Shown in pieces: positions 1 to 9,635 of a stretch of 64,000 nt of DNA. How positions within the stretch are numbered: the first letter of the stretch is position 1; each line of letters opens with the position of its first letter. Position numbers and translations under genes: made by a program. Source of the stretch: Bacteriovorax stolpii. Its GTDB lineage: Bacteria > Bdellovibrionota > UBA2428. The stretch covers positions 1 through 64,000 of the forward strand of contig CAMCVE010000008.1 in NCBI GenBank assembly GCA_945881775.1, written 5' to 3'. Below the pieces are notes generated by a model, which was not told the origin of the DNA, did not search any database, and saw only the letters and a list, made by a program, of their open reading frames with translations.

Positions 1-1
1 G

Positions 2-121
2 AATTTAAAGGAGATTAGCTATGAAGACATCCAAAGAGTTCAACGACTACTTAACAGCCGCCCTCGAAAAACGCTGGGCTTCCTTACGCCGCAGGAAGTG
101 CACTTCAAAAAATCTTCTTGA
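2..121 (+). mobile_element. IS30-family transposase, C-terminal end (truncated by window start)
   Basis: Frame 2 translates as NLKEISYEDIQRVQRLLNSRPRKTLGFLTPQEVHFKKSS*, matching the typical IS30 transposase C-terminus (LNxRPRKxLGFxTPxEVF). The IS right end probably follows directly (gcacttgaaatgcgaattc). Confidence 0.8.
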
Positions 122-218
122 TCCGTCGCACTTGAAATGCGAATTCACCAGCCTATGACCTAATACCATAGCTACTTTTATACTTGACTCGTACCCTATT
201 CACGAGCAGAACCTCCAC

Positions 219-821
219 ATGCCCCAACAGCTTTCGCTACTTTCGACATGGCAGAAAGATCGTTTTGCTTTTGGTGGCAGTCTTCTTAAGAAATCCCACG
301 CTAAGGGCAAGCGACCCTTTTCAAAAAAGCTTGCCGTGCACCTTGTTCTGCGCTCCTCACGAGCCACTGGCACCTACTCGCTTCTGCGGCATGAGCGCCG
401 TGTGAGCGACGTGCTTCTCCAAGAGGCGTCTGCACGTGGCTTAAAACTCCATGGCGCCGCCAATGCGGGCAACCACCTTCACCTGCTTGTGCAAGCCCCG
501 TCCCGCGAGCGACTCAGCGCATTTCTAAGAGCCATCTCAGGACGAATTGCGATGCTCTCCAGCAGGGCCCGCAAGGGGCACCCGCTTTCCAAAGATAGCT
601 CGGTCTCGAGCACTCGATTCTGGGACCAACGCCCCTTTTCGAGGCTCGTTTCTATAGGACGAGATTTTGTAAACGTCCTTCGCTATATCTGCCTCAACTC
701 CACAGAAGTCGCTGGCTTCTCGCGCTCCAGCTCCCGAGCGATGTTTCGAGAAATCCGCGAACGGATGTTACGAGGTGAGATTGCCCGGACGACGGGACTT
801 GTTGCCGCGGGATTTGTTTAG
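219..821 (+). CDS. REP-associated tyrosine transposase (RAYT)/IS200-like Y1 transposase domain protein
   Basis: HUH motif in GNHLHLLVQ, and YICLNSTEVAG resembling the RAYT 'YixLNPvkAG' tyrosine helix. Confidence 0.7.
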   Translation: MPQQLSLLSTWQKDRFAFGGSLLKKSHAKGKRPFSKKLAVHLVLRSSRATGTYSLLRHERRVSDVLLQEASARGLKLHGAANAGNHLHLLVQAPSRERLSAFLRAISGRIAMLSSRARKGHPLSKDSSVSSTRFWDQRPFSRLVSIGRDFVNVLRYICLNSTEVAGFSRSSSRAMFREIRERMLRGEIARTTGLVAAGFV

Positions 822-890
822 AACAACCACTCGGCCACGAGACCAACTCGCAGGCTTGCGTCTGCTTGTCAGCGTGAACAATGACAGTAG

Positions 891-1073
891 CTACACGCAC
901 GCCAATTCGTTAAGACGTCGAGCCACCACTTCAGGCGCACAATACTGCCGAGCATAAGGCTGGAAAATACCAAAGTGCTTCGCCTCAGCGAGCACCTCGA
1001 CAATACCAAAGAACAAAATCCGGGCGTGAGCTAAGGCCATTTGCTCAAAAAACGCGTTCTCGAAGAAAGACAC
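891..1073 (-). pseudogene. Partial, internally deleted copy of miaE (tRNA hydroxylase)
   Basis: ILFFGIVEVLAEAKHFGIFQPYARQYCAPEVVARRLNEL closely matches the C-terminal half of intact MiaE at 2286..2891. A 26-nt identical stretch (tcaggcgcacaatactgccgagcata) occurs at 931..956 and 2371..2396. Confidence 0.8.
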
Positions 1074-1116
1074 TTCCCGTCATCTTGTGCCCAGCACTGA
1101 ACCCAAAACCACAAGT

Positions 1117-2094
1117 TCAATGCTCTGTCTTGATTTTGGTTTTGGTTGCAGCGGCAGGCTTAGAACCTTCAGGGACAACACTGCCGCGCTTCGATGGACA
1201 CAATCCACCGAGAGAGGCAAATTTGAGAGGAATCGAATCCAGATGCCACGATCCCATGCCGGGCATAAATCCGCCTTGCACCCACGCACCGATTTTTGAG
1301 CGGTCGAAGTATTTCAGAGGGATCTTAAACGACGGCATCTCAGTGACTCTGGCGTCTTTGGTGTAACCCATGCAACTCGTACCCGAGTACATAGCTCTAT
1401 AGGCCACAAGATACTCTTCTCCAGTCTTGGGGTCCTTTTCGGTGTCATAGTCCCATTGCATGAACGTGCGTCCAACGTGAGGGTTTCCGCTCGAAGCAAG
1501 GATACGGGCAAGGTCATCTATTTCGCTGCCGTTGAGAGAATTTGAGGATCCAAGCTTTTTGCGGAGCAGACGAGCCGAATCGAGGACTTCTGGTCTCTGC
1601 TGATTGATGTGAACGTCATCGGCGGTGTCCTTACTCCACTCAAGATCGTGCTGATAAACCTCATTGATCTTGTTTTGAGTTTCGGCACTGAGCTGCCCGC
1701 GATCGGCTTTTTTCTTGAGCTCAGCCACGAGTTGCTCGTGAGCAAGCTTCACTTTCTGATAATCCTCACTGCTCTCGACGCCAAAAGCCTGATTAGCTTC
1801 GGCACGACAAACTCTATCCTTTGCTTGCTCCTTAAGAGTCGCCTTATCGTCAGCACTCAGCTCAGGTTTTTTGCCCGCCAAGATGCCGTCCAGCTCCACG
1901 AGAAGTTTGTCTTTTGCTTTTTTATCGAGCACAAGCGGAGTAGATTCCTTGTCCGCAAATAGTTTCTCAATGATTTTGTTTCTTGCGCTTTCGTTTGAGC
2001 AGGGATCCTCAACCTCTTCGGCGCGGAGCGTAGGAATTCCAACGAGCACAATACCCAGAACTAACACGTTCCGTTTCAAAAAAAGAAATTTCAT
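1117..2094 (-). CDS. Secreted/periplasmic hypothetical protein
   Basis: Start chosen at MKFLFLKRNVLVLGIVLVGIPTLRAEE, which looks like a signal peptide. No family recognised. Confidence 0.65.
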   Translation of the reverse strand: MKFLFLKRNVLVLGIVLVGIPTLRAEEVEDPCSNESARNKIIEKLFADKESTPLVLDKKAKDKLLVELDGILAGKKPELSADDKATLKEQAKDRVCRAEANQAFGVESSEDYQKVKLAHEQLVAELKKKADRGQLSAETQNKINEVYQHDLEWSKDTADDVHINQQRPEVLDSARLLRKKLGSSNSLNGSEIDDLARILASSGNPHVGRTFMQWDYDTEKDPKTGEEYLVAYRAMYSGTSCMGYTKDARVTEMPSFKIPLKYFDRSKIGAWVQGGFMPGMGSWHLDSIPLKFASLGGLCPSKRGSVVPEGSKPAAATKTKIKTEH

Positions 2095-2285
2095 CTTCAA
2101 ATCCCCCCGACCAACAAAAGACAAGTCTTTGCCCAAGTTTGAGACCCTAGTTTATCCGGAAAACGGGGAGGTCATCTTAATGTGAGGAGAGGGTATTTGG
2201 TAAAAATTTGACGCCACGAGTTCCTTGTCTTCATCGGTCGATGGAAACCAATGACCCAAGCAGCTTCCTCGAAAGGTTTCACTTC

Positions 2286-2891
2286 TCAATGAAGCGACGC
2301 GCGCCAGGGGAGCCTAGAGACAATCTCAGCCTCAGCCGTGAGAAGCTCGTCCATACGCCGAGCCACAACATCAGGCGCACAATACTGCCGAGCATAGCGC
2401 TGAAAGATTCCAAAGTGCTTAGCCTCTGCGCGCGCGAGGCCCGAGTAGAACTCCCTGAGCTCAGCATCCGGAGAATCCTCTCCAATAAGCCCAAAGCGCT
2501 CACAGCCACGAGCCTCGACGATGCCAAAGACCAGGATACGATCCAGGAAACGATCGTGTTCACTGCCGTCGCGGCACAAATCCATGAGCGCGTTCACATA
2601 CGGATCCTTGGCATCACCGCGCAGGGCAATGCCGCGTGATTTCATGATTCGAAAGACCTGGTGAAAGTGCTCGAGTTCCTCGATTGAGAGCTGAATCATA
2701 GCCTCGCAGAAGTCAGGCTTATCGGGGTTGCTCATAAGAAGCTTCATGGCGTGGGCTGAAGCCTTACGCTCACAAAACGCGTGATCGATCATAAAGGCGT
2801 TCATGTTCGAGAGCGCCACTTGAGTCCAGGCGCGCGGAGTCTCGCTCTTTAAAGGAAAAAATTCCCGAAGTTCTTCGAAAACGCTGGCCAT
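2286..2891 (-). CDS. miaE: tRNA-(ms2io6A)-hydroxylase MiaE-like diiron protein
   Basis: HAFCERKASAHAMKLL, IEELEHFHQVF and LARAEAKHFGIFQRYA are typical MiaE ferritin-like motifs. Confidence 0.85.
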   Translation of the reverse strand: MASVFEELREFFPLKSETPRAWTQVALSNMNAFMIDHAFCERKASAHAMKLLMSNPDKPDFCEAMIQLSIEELEHFHQVFRIMKSRGIALRGDAKDPYVNALMDLCRDGSEHDRFLDRILVFGIVEARGCERFGLIGEDSPDAELREFYSGLARAEAKHFGIFQRYARQYCAPDVVARRMDELLTAEAEIVSRLPWRASLH

Positions 2892-2922
2892 GGCCCGACC
2901 CTAGACCGGCCAGGGCCAAGGC

Positions 2923-3666
2923 TCAAGCGCCAGCTTCGAGCTGAGGACGCTTCGAGGGAGCCTGGAAGAGGGAGTGCTCAACAATCGAGCGCTCCAGCAT
3001 AAGTCGCAACTTGGGTAAGCGAGACTCCTCGGGAAACTGATGCAGCATCTCCATCAGGAGCTCGCGGGCAGATTTGAGATTGCGGCGTCCCTTGGCCATC
3101 CTCGTGACCTTCAGAAGAATTTGCATGTAGTCGGCAACGCCATGACTCCACTTGAGCGGATCTTGTCCCATAAAGTGCCCCATCGAATAGTTGCGACCGC
3201 TGAGAATCTCTAGATCCATCTGACGGTAGAGATGGAGACTTCGCTTCAAAAAACGCAGTGACATTTCGAGGTCTCCTTGAGCCAAACTGAGATCGCCCAA
3301 GAGTCGCCACAGGAGCGAGGTGTCTCGCCCCAAACTCGCAGCCCTGTTGAGGGACTCAAAAGCCTGCTCGAGGTGGCCCTCTGCAAGCTCCACCTGCCCC
3401 ACCCATTCGTAGAGCACCGCGCGATCAGAAAGCGCTAGGCTGTCCCAAAATTCCACGTGCGGCCCGTGACCTGAGGTGAGCTCCTCGAGATGCAGCATGG
3501 CTCCGATGCGGTCCTTAGAGATCCAAATCTCCATCATCGACAAGAAGCACTCGAATGTTTCGTTCGAATTCTCAGGCACATCCCAAATAACTTGAAGCAT
3601 GCGCTGAGCGTCTGAGCGGTTACCATATCGAAAAAGAACCTTTGCGGCCTCGATGCGTTTGCTCAC
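2923..3666 (-). CDS. TPR-repeat protein
   Basis: Repeated helical segments (LAEGHLEQAFESLNRAASLG...LLGDLSLAQGDLEMSLRFLKRSLHLY). Confidence 0.7.
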   Translation of the reverse strand: MSKRIEAAKVLFRYGNRSDAQRMLQVIWDVPENSNETFECFLSMMEIWISKDRIGAMLHLEELTSGHGPHVEFWDSLALSDRAVLYEWVGQVELAEGHLEQAFESLNRAASLGRDTSLLWRLLGDLSLAQGDLEMSLRFLKRSLHLYRQMDLEILSGRNYSMGHFMGQDPLKWSHGVADYMQILLKVTRMAKGRRNLKSARELLMEMLHQFPEESRLPKLRLMLERSIVEHSLFQAPSKRPQLEAGA

Positions 3667-4004
3667 AACTCGGGCTCCCCAAGAACTTTGGCCATGCTCT
3701 CGTAGAGACGGTACTGTTCGCTCTTGCCCCGTTTTTGAGCCATTTTCTTCAGCTCATGCAAACGAATTTCTTTGCGAGAGCTGGTGAGCTTCTCGAGCCA
3801 ATCCGGCATGCAGATTTCTGGAGTCAAAGGGACTTTGGCATCGATACAAATATTCAGGAGCTCAACACGCGATTCCAGAAGCACGACAAAGATTTCCCAA
3901 ATGTCATCGTCGTTCAGGTCAGCGCTTTCGCTCAGCCAAAGATTCATCAGGCGAAGATCGATTTGTTCGATTTTCTTCAACAGCTCTTTTTTAGAGATTT
4001 TCAC
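3663..4004 (-). CDS. Small protein downstream of fliS; positional candidate for a FliT-like chaperone
   Basis: GTG start at 4004 gives (M)KISKKELLKKIEQIDLRLMNLW..., overlapping the fliS stop by 14 bp and the next gene by 4 bp. The longer ORF to 4259 is a frame artefact over fliS. Confidence 0.55.
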   Translation of the reverse strand: MKISKKELLKKIEQIDLRLMNLWLSESADLNDDDIWEIFVVLLESRVELLNICIDAKVPLTPEICMPDWLEKLTSSRKEIRLHELKKMAQKRGKSEQYRLYESMAKVLGEPEL

Positions 4005-4392
4005 GATCAACGCTCCCTTTCTTTTTGAGTTCTTCGACAGCAGCGACCCAACCTTCATAGAGAGTGCCCATAACTCTAAGTACGGCGTCCAAGGCCGCTG
4101 TATCGTTCTCGATATTGGCTTTGATAAGTTGCGAGACGCAGAAGGCATAGAGAGACTCGAGTTGTGCCGAAACTCCAGGCCCCTTCGTGTGATCAAGCGT
4201 ATTGGAGAGCTCATTGATAATGTCGTGAGCCTTGGTGATGTACTTGCACTTGTCGGCAATCTTTTTTTGCTCGATTGCGATCCGCGCCAATTTACAGTTT
4301 TTGATCGTTGCTTCGTAAAGCATCAGGAGAATTTGCTCCCGGCTTGCCGTCGTAACTGCAGTTTTCTTATAATTCTTCGCTCCGTAACTCAT
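3991..4392 (-). CDS. fliS: Flagellar export chaperone FliS
   Basis: REQILLMLYEATIKNCKLARIAIEQKKIADKCKYITKAHDIINELSNTLD is characteristic of FliS; it sits directly after fliD. Confidence 0.9.
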   Translation of the reverse strand: MSYGAKNYKKTAVTTASREQILLMLYEATIKNCKLARIAIEQKKIADKCKYITKAHDIINELSNTLDHTKGPGVSAQLESLYAFCVSQLIKANIENDTAALDAVLRVMGTLYEGWVAAVEELKKKGSVDRENL

Positions 4393-4429
4393 GTCCTCAT
4401 TACCCCCAAATACAAAACTTCAACCACGA

Positions 4430-5797
4430 TCAAACCCCCATCCCCTGAGGCAACCCGGCTTTCTGCGTGGCCATGTCTGCCATCGCAGCATCGGCCCGCA
4501 CAAACTGGGTCTTAATCTTCTCCAAGCGCTTCTGCGCCCGGTCGGTTGCATTGTCTCTGTCTTTTTCAACTTTTTCGAGACGCGTCTTTAAGGACGCTTC
4601 CTTGATCGTTACCAGACCATCTCCGCGACGAATGGCTCCATCGACGAGAGCGATCATTTCATTGGCAAAACCTGTGAGAGGGCTCGATCCCGCAAAAAAC
4701 GAAGAGACTCCGTCGAAATCGTCTTCGAGTGCCTTTTGCAGCTTGTTGGGTTCATAGTCCAAGGTTCCGTTGCGATTGAATGTGATGCCCAGATCCCTAA
4801 GACGAGTGAACTGAGAAGGACGCTCATTCGTGGTGAGTTGAATGACATTGCGCATTCGACTCTCGATCGCCTTCAGGCCGACGTCACCCCCGAGGGCTTT
4901 GGTGGGATCTTTGTAACTATCGGGTCCCAGAGAGTTCTGAGTCTGAATAAAGCTTAAGACCTCGTTCATCCCGTCAACGAAGCCTTTGGCGCGCTCCTTA
5001 ATGACTTCAATGTCTGGCTTGATGTCGACTTTGATCGTTCTGCCGGGTTGAGCATCCTTGAGGTCGATATTCACTCCGGGCAGCAGCTCCTTCAGAGTGT
5101 TCTCATCGGCCATAATCGGCTGACCGTTGAATCGGATAGTAGCGCTCTTGGCCTCGCGAATACGTTCCCGATCGAACTCAAGATCGCCATCGAGCAAGTA
5201 GAACTCAGGCCATTCAAAGTTCTCGCGCCAACCTGTGCCCTGCCCCGCAACAACCAAGCGCCAGGGCTCATCCGCGTCGGTGCCGTCGTTGACGACATAG
5301 GCCGTCACCCCGAGATTGGCTTTGTTGATCGAAGCCGCAACTCCGTCGAGAGTGTTGTTGTCGGACCCGATATAGACTTCGCGCTCCTCGCCCGCAGGCG
5401 TCTTGAAGCTGATGTAACCCACGCCAACTTCGCTTTTGTCGCGATCTGCCATGCCGTAGGTCATGATCGAGTTGGTGTTTGCCAGGTTCAGCACTTCGAA
5501 TTCATACGTGCCAACGGCCGCTTTGCTTTTGTCGATGCCGCTGACATCGAGAACTTCAGGCGACGACGAGCTGCCCTTGAGTTCGCGGAAATCTCCGGGC
5601 GTTCGAAACGGCGTAAGAGCTTCCTTGATCTTGGAGAAACGACCCTTAAGGTCGCCCACCAACTTCAATTGCCCTTCGACTTTCTGGGTTTTCTCATCGA
5701 ACTTGGCTAGCGACTTTTGCTCGAGACGTCCGACCTTTTCGAAGGCCTTCGCGAGCTGCATGTTGCTAGTCCCGAGTTCGGGAACTTCTAACGGCAA
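4430..5797 (-). CDS. fliD: Flagellar filament cap protein FliD
   Basis: N-terminal and C-terminal FliD domains (YEFEVLNLANTNSIMTYG..., LRDLGITFNRNGTLDYEPNKLQKALEDDFDGVSSFF). Confidence 0.9.
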   Translation of the reverse strand: MPLEVPELGTSNMQLAKAFEKVGRLEQKSLAKFDEKTQKVEGQLKLVGDLKGRFSKIKEALTPFRTPGDFRELKGSSSSPEVLDVSGIDKSKAAVGTYEFEVLNLANTNSIMTYGMADRDKSEVGVGYISFKTPAGEEREVYIGSDNNTLDGVAASINKANLGVTAYVVNDGTDADEPWRLVVAGQGTGWRENFEWPEFYLLDGDLEFDRERIREAKSATIRFNGQPIMADENTLKELLPGVNIDLKDAQPGRTIKVDIKPDIEVIKERAKGFVDGMNEVLSFIQTQNSLGPDSYKDPTKALGGDVGLKAIESRMRNVIQLTTNERPSQFTRLRDLGITFNRNGTLDYEPNKLQKALEDDFDGVSSFFAGSSPLTGFANEMIALVDGAIRRGDGLVTIKEASLKTRLEKVEKDRDNATDRAQKRLEKIKTQFVRADAAMADMATQKAGLPQGMGV

Positions 5798-5966
5798 TGA
5801 AGGATCCTCCTCTCTCTATGATCCGCTTTGCCGGGCCGCGTTTCCAGCCAATGCTTTGACCCGCGGTCGAGACCCAACGCGCTGCCGCCAGGCGTCAGAT
5901 GCCTCTAAAACTCAAGCTGAGGAGCAAAGTTTTGACGCACTCTTCGGCTCGGACTATCTGAGAGAG

Positions 5967-6773
5967 ATGTCGAAAGCTTTCACACCGTTCTTTGAGGGAA
6001 AATGGGCACTTGTTTTGGGGGCCTCGTCCGGATTTGGCGAAGCCACGGTCCTAAAACTCGCCGAGTCGGGCCTGAATATTTTTGGGGTCCACATGGACCG
6101 CAAAGCCGGACAAGCTCACGTCGACGAGATTCAAGCCAAGATCAAAGGACTCGGTCGCGAAGCCGTTTTCTTCAATATGAACGCTGCCGACGATGAGAAA
6201 CGCAAAGAAGCTCTCGTCATCATGAAGGAAAAAGCCAAAGGCAAGCTCCACATCGTTTTGCACTCGCTGGCTTTTGGAGCTTTGAAACCTTTCATCGAAA
6301 CCGACCCCGCCGAGGGTGCCCTCACAAAAGCCCAATTCGAGATGACCCTCGACGTGATGGCCAACAGTCTTGTCTACTGGGTGCAAGATCTCATGAAGGA
6401 AGGCTTGCTCGCAAATGGCGGACGCATCTTCGCGATGACTTCGGCTGGATCGAGCACCGTTTGGAAGAGCTACGGCGCCGTAAGCGCAGCAAAAGCTTCA
6501 CTGGAGTCTTACTGTCGACAGCTCGCAGTTGAACTCGCCCCCCGCGGGATCACGGCCAACGCGATCCTGGCCGGTGTGACAGACACGCCGGCTTTGCGCA
6601 AGATTCCTGGCAACGTTCAAATGATCGAAGCCGCAACCGCACGCAACCCGTTCGGGCGTCTCACTAAACCCCAAGATGTTGCCGATGCGATCGCCGCATT
6701 TTCGCTGCCACATTTTTCTTTCATGACCGGCAACACGATCCGTATCGATGGCGGCGAGAACGTCGTCGACTAG
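5967..6773 (+). CDS. SDR-family enoyl-[ACP] reductase-like protein (FabL/FabI-like)
   Basis: LVLGASSGFGEATVLKLAE Rossmann motif, YGAVSAAKASLESYCRQLAVELAPRGITANAILAG catalytic region and GNTIRIDGGENVVD. ATG at 5967 used rather than the longer ORF. Confidence 0.75.
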   Translation: MSKAFTPFFEGKWALVLGASSGFGEATVLKLAESGLNIFGVHMDRKAGQAHVDEIQAKIKGLGREAVFFNMNAADDEKRKEALVIMKEKAKGKLHIVLHSLAFGALKPFIETDPAEGALTKAQFEMTLDVMANSLVYWVQDLMKEGLLANGGRIFAMTSAGSSTVWKSYGAVSAAKASLESYCRQLAVELAPRGITANAILAGVTDTPALRKIPGNVQMIEAATARNPFGRLTKPQDVADAIAAFSLPHFSFMTGNTIRIDGGENVVD

Positions 6774-6776
6774 TCT

Positions 6777-7598
6777 CTAGATCCCGCGCTTCAGGGCTTC
6801 GATGCGCGCTTCCAGAGGCGGGTGTGTCACGAGCAGGCGACCAAAAACTCTAGGGGTGCTCGAAATTTTGAGTGCTGCCATCCAAGGTTTTCGGCGATCA
6901 GGAATGCTCGACCTGTCACGCAAGGCCTCAAGTGCTGCAATCATTTTACTAGCTCCTGCAAGCGCTGCCCCACTTCGATCGGCTCGAAACTCCCTACTTC
7001 GGCTATAGGCTTTCACCACCAGAGCACCAAAGAAGCCAAAATACATCTCCACAAAGAGTGTGTTGATGACTCCTTGCATGAGAGCGATGCGAAGCATGTC
7101 TCCATTTTCAATGTGCGAAATCTCGTGAGCAAGAACTCCTTCGATCTCGTTTCGACTCATCGACGAAAGCAAACCCGTAGACACGGCGACGAGCGCGTCG
7201 TTGTGTGAAGGGCCTGTTGCAAAAGCATTGAGTTCTGGCGATGAGTAGATGCCCACTTCGGGGACCTTGGAGAGCCCACTTTGATCCGAGAGCCGACGCA
7301 CGGTCTCATAGAGCCAGCGCATTTCACCATCAGCTTGAACGGGGTCAAGCACATCAATTCTCAGCGATCGTTTTACGAGCCATTTTGACAGAAACAGAGA
7401 AACTCCGGACCCCGCGAATCCAAAAACGAGACAGAAAATAAGAAGACCAAGATAATCTAGCCCGCGCTCTCCTAAATAGGGAGCCAGCCCTAAGAGTAGC
7501 AGCAGCAGACTGAGTGTCAGGGAGACACCGAGTGCCACCAAAAACATCAAAGCCACTGTGGAAACTTTTTTCACCTGACTTTGAATATACGGACCCAA
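6777..7598 (-). CDS. htpX: HtpX-like M48 membrane metalloprotease
   Basis: N-terminal TM helices, PEVGIYSSPELNAFATGPSHNDALVAVSTGLL and the zinc motif HEISH. Confidence 0.9.
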   Translation of the reverse strand: MGPYIQSQVKKVSTVALMFLVALGVSLTLSLLLLLLGLAPYLGERGLDYLGLLIFCLVFGFAGSGVSLFLSKWLVKRSLRIDVLDPVQADGEMRWLYETVRRLSDQSGLSKVPEVGIYSSPELNAFATGPSHNDALVAVSTGLLSSMSRNEIEGVLAHEISHIENGDMLRIALMQGVINTLFVEMYFGFFGALVVKAYSRSREFRADRSGAALAGASKMIAALEALRDRSSIPDRRKPWMAALKISSTPRVFGRLLVTHPPLEARIEALKRGI

Positions 7599-7691
7599 TG
7601 GAGCCGAGACAAGAGGCCGCGCGTCTCATTGGTCGCGTATCGCCAGCAATGGCCAGGTTTTACGCGTCACCAACAGTGCGTGCGCCAGGGC

Positions 7692-8414
7692 TTAGAAGCT
7701 TGAACGACCTTCTCCTGCGGGAAGCTTCAGCCAGGCGACAAGGCTCTCCGGTGAGCTGAGCCGCACATCACAAAGCTTCTCTTCCCACTTTTCCCAGGCA
7801 GCCTTGAAACGACCGCGAGCGGTCTTTCCGGGAACGTGAGAAAGGTCCCATAAAGCAGCTCCCGTCAGACAACCCGCAGCTTTCCCCGACATCATGTCGT
7901 GAGGATGATCGCCGACCATGAGTGTCCTACTCGGCGCAAATCCATTGAATTCCATAAGCGTGATCAAACCCTCTGGTGAAGGTTTGGCATCGTGTCCATC
8001 ATCGCCGCATGCGAGCTGCGTTTCAGTGAAAATTTCGTCGAGCCAGCCATGCGACTTGAGGATTCGCAAAGTACCCGCTCTGTCACGTCCCGTAAAAACT
8101 GCTAGGCCATAGCCCGCTTCTTTGAGATAGCGCAGCATCGCCTCGGTGCCTGCAAACATTTTCATCGTCGATGGCCCCTGAGTCGTTTCGAATTCGAGCC
8201 AGTGGGCCATTGCTACGGGAACCATTTCTTTGGGCATCCACTGCTCAAGAACTCCTTGCGGAGCAGGACCAAAACTGGCCATAAGTTCGTCTTTTGGAAT
8301 CTCGCGGCCGGTGGCATGTTTCACCGCAGCTCCTAGGCCTTCGACGACGCTCGACATCGTGTCGACAAGTGTCCCATCAAAGTCAAAAACTACGTTCTTT
8401 AAAGGTCCAAACAT
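7692..8414 (-). CDS. HAD-superfamily hydrolase (phosphoglycolate phosphatase-like)
   Basis: VVFDFDGTLVDTMSSV, FTGRDRAGT and MVGDHPHDM. Confidence 0.8.
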   Translation of the reverse strand: MFGPLKNVVFDFDGTLVDTMSSVVEGLGAAVKHATGREIPKDELMASFGPAPQGVLEQWMPKEMVPVAMAHWLEFETTQGPSTMKMFAGTEAMLRYLKEAGYGLAVFTGRDRAGTLRILKSHGWLDEIFTETQLACGDDGHDAKPSPEGLITLMEFNGFAPSRTLMVGDHPHDMMSGKAAGCLTGAALWDLSHVPGKTARGRFKAAWEKWEEKLCDVRLSSPESLVAWLKLPAGEGRSSF

Positions 8415-8417
8415 CGT

Positions 8418-9632
8418 CTATCTCCCCACAATGAATTTTTTGCTACGTGCTTTAATGTCGACTTCGCCCACTTCGATACGACGAATGACAGAATTAGAAG
8501 GGCCCATGACCTCTAAGGTCACTTGGTGTTTGCCCGCAGGAACAGGCAAGCGAAGGATTTGCAGAGACGCCGGCAGAGTCGACCACGAGCGAAGGTCCGC
8601 CTGGTCTGAAGCCATGAGCGCATAGAATGCGAGAAGCCCAAGATCATCATTCTTGGACATCTTAGCGACACCGACCCCGATCGCAGCCTTTGTCGCCAAA
8701 CCTGCCAGCTGAGCAGCCTTGAGGCGTCCAATACGATCTTCGAGATAACGAATCGAAGTGTTCGAGATGTCGAGCGTCGCTCGAAGCTCGCCACGAGCTT
8801 CGCCATCCACCACCACACGCGCTCCATAATCATCACTAGATCGGGCAACAAAACGCGGAAGAGTGCGGTCCTCATAGCGTGGCTGTTTGCGAGGACTGCG
8901 CCCCTGTTGGTAGATGAGCACCAACTCCCCCCAACCTTTCTGATCTTTTCGGATTGGAGCTTCAGGATGAGCGATGCGCCACTTGCTCTCTTCGTCGCGA
9001 AAGCCCATTTTCTGCGCAGCAAATATCAAATCCGAAGCGAGGCCCGGCAAAGTTGGGTCCAGTTCATAGGCGAATTTGTAATCGATGTAGGCCGAGTTCC
9101 ATTCTCCACTCGATTCCCAAAGCATGCCGCTGAGATAGCGTGCAAAAGGAGATTCCTCATAGTTTCGTTTGCCATCGGTGATCATGCGGTTGAGGAGTAG
9201 ATTGATTTTGCGGCATTCCACTTGCGCTTCTTCGACGTTGCCAAGGGCTGCAAAAGAAAGTGCGAGATAGACGTTGATCAGGACTTTTTCGAAATCTTCA
9301 CCCTTGTAGCCACGGGTGTTCTGCCCTGTTGCGAGCACTCCGACCTCTTCACCGATACTGGTGAAATCTTTGATTTCAGCGAGGTCCTCCGCCAACAGAA
9401 AAATGGGAATGGCCTCATTGTATTTTCCGGCATTAAAGAGAGCTGTCGCTTGGTCGAGCTTAAAGAGAAGTTGATTTGTTCCGGGCTTCTGCGCGTCCTT
9501 AGCCCAGACACTGGCAGCTTGATCCCAATCACGCTTTTCGAACGAGCGATGCCCCTCGGATCCCCAATAGCGATCCGAGGCACAGCCCGACAAAAATACT
9601 AGCAGAACACAGCAGAACCCGGCGCGGGTCAC
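8418..9632 (-). CDS. Lipoprotein, COG3014-like
   Basis: Lipobox FLSGC and TPR-like N-terminal half; located beside an LpoB-like gene. Confidence 0.65.
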   Translation of the reverse strand: MTRAGFCCVLLVFLSGCASDRYWGSEGHRSFEKRDWDQAASVWAKDAQKPGTNQLLFKLDQATALFNAGKYNEAIPIFLLAEDLAEIKDFTSIGEEVGVLATGQNTRGYKGEDFEKVLINVYLALSFAALGNVEEAQVECRKINLLLNRMITDGKRNYEESPFARYLSGMLWESSGEWNSAYIDYKFAYELDPTLPGLASDLIFAAQKMGFRDEESKWRIAHPEAPIRKDQKGWGELVLIYQQGRSPRKQPRYEDRTLPRFVARSSDDYGARVVVDGEARGELRATLDISNTSIRYLEDRIGRLKAAQLAGLATKAAIGVGVAKMSKNDDLGLLAFYALMASDQADLRSWSTLPASLQILRLPVPAGKHQVTLEVMGPSNSVIRRIEVGEVDIKARSKKFIVGR

Positions 9633-9635
9633 GGA

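Noticed and set aside
5048-5710. 220-aa plus-strand ORF
   Set aside because: Antisense to fliD; no domain.
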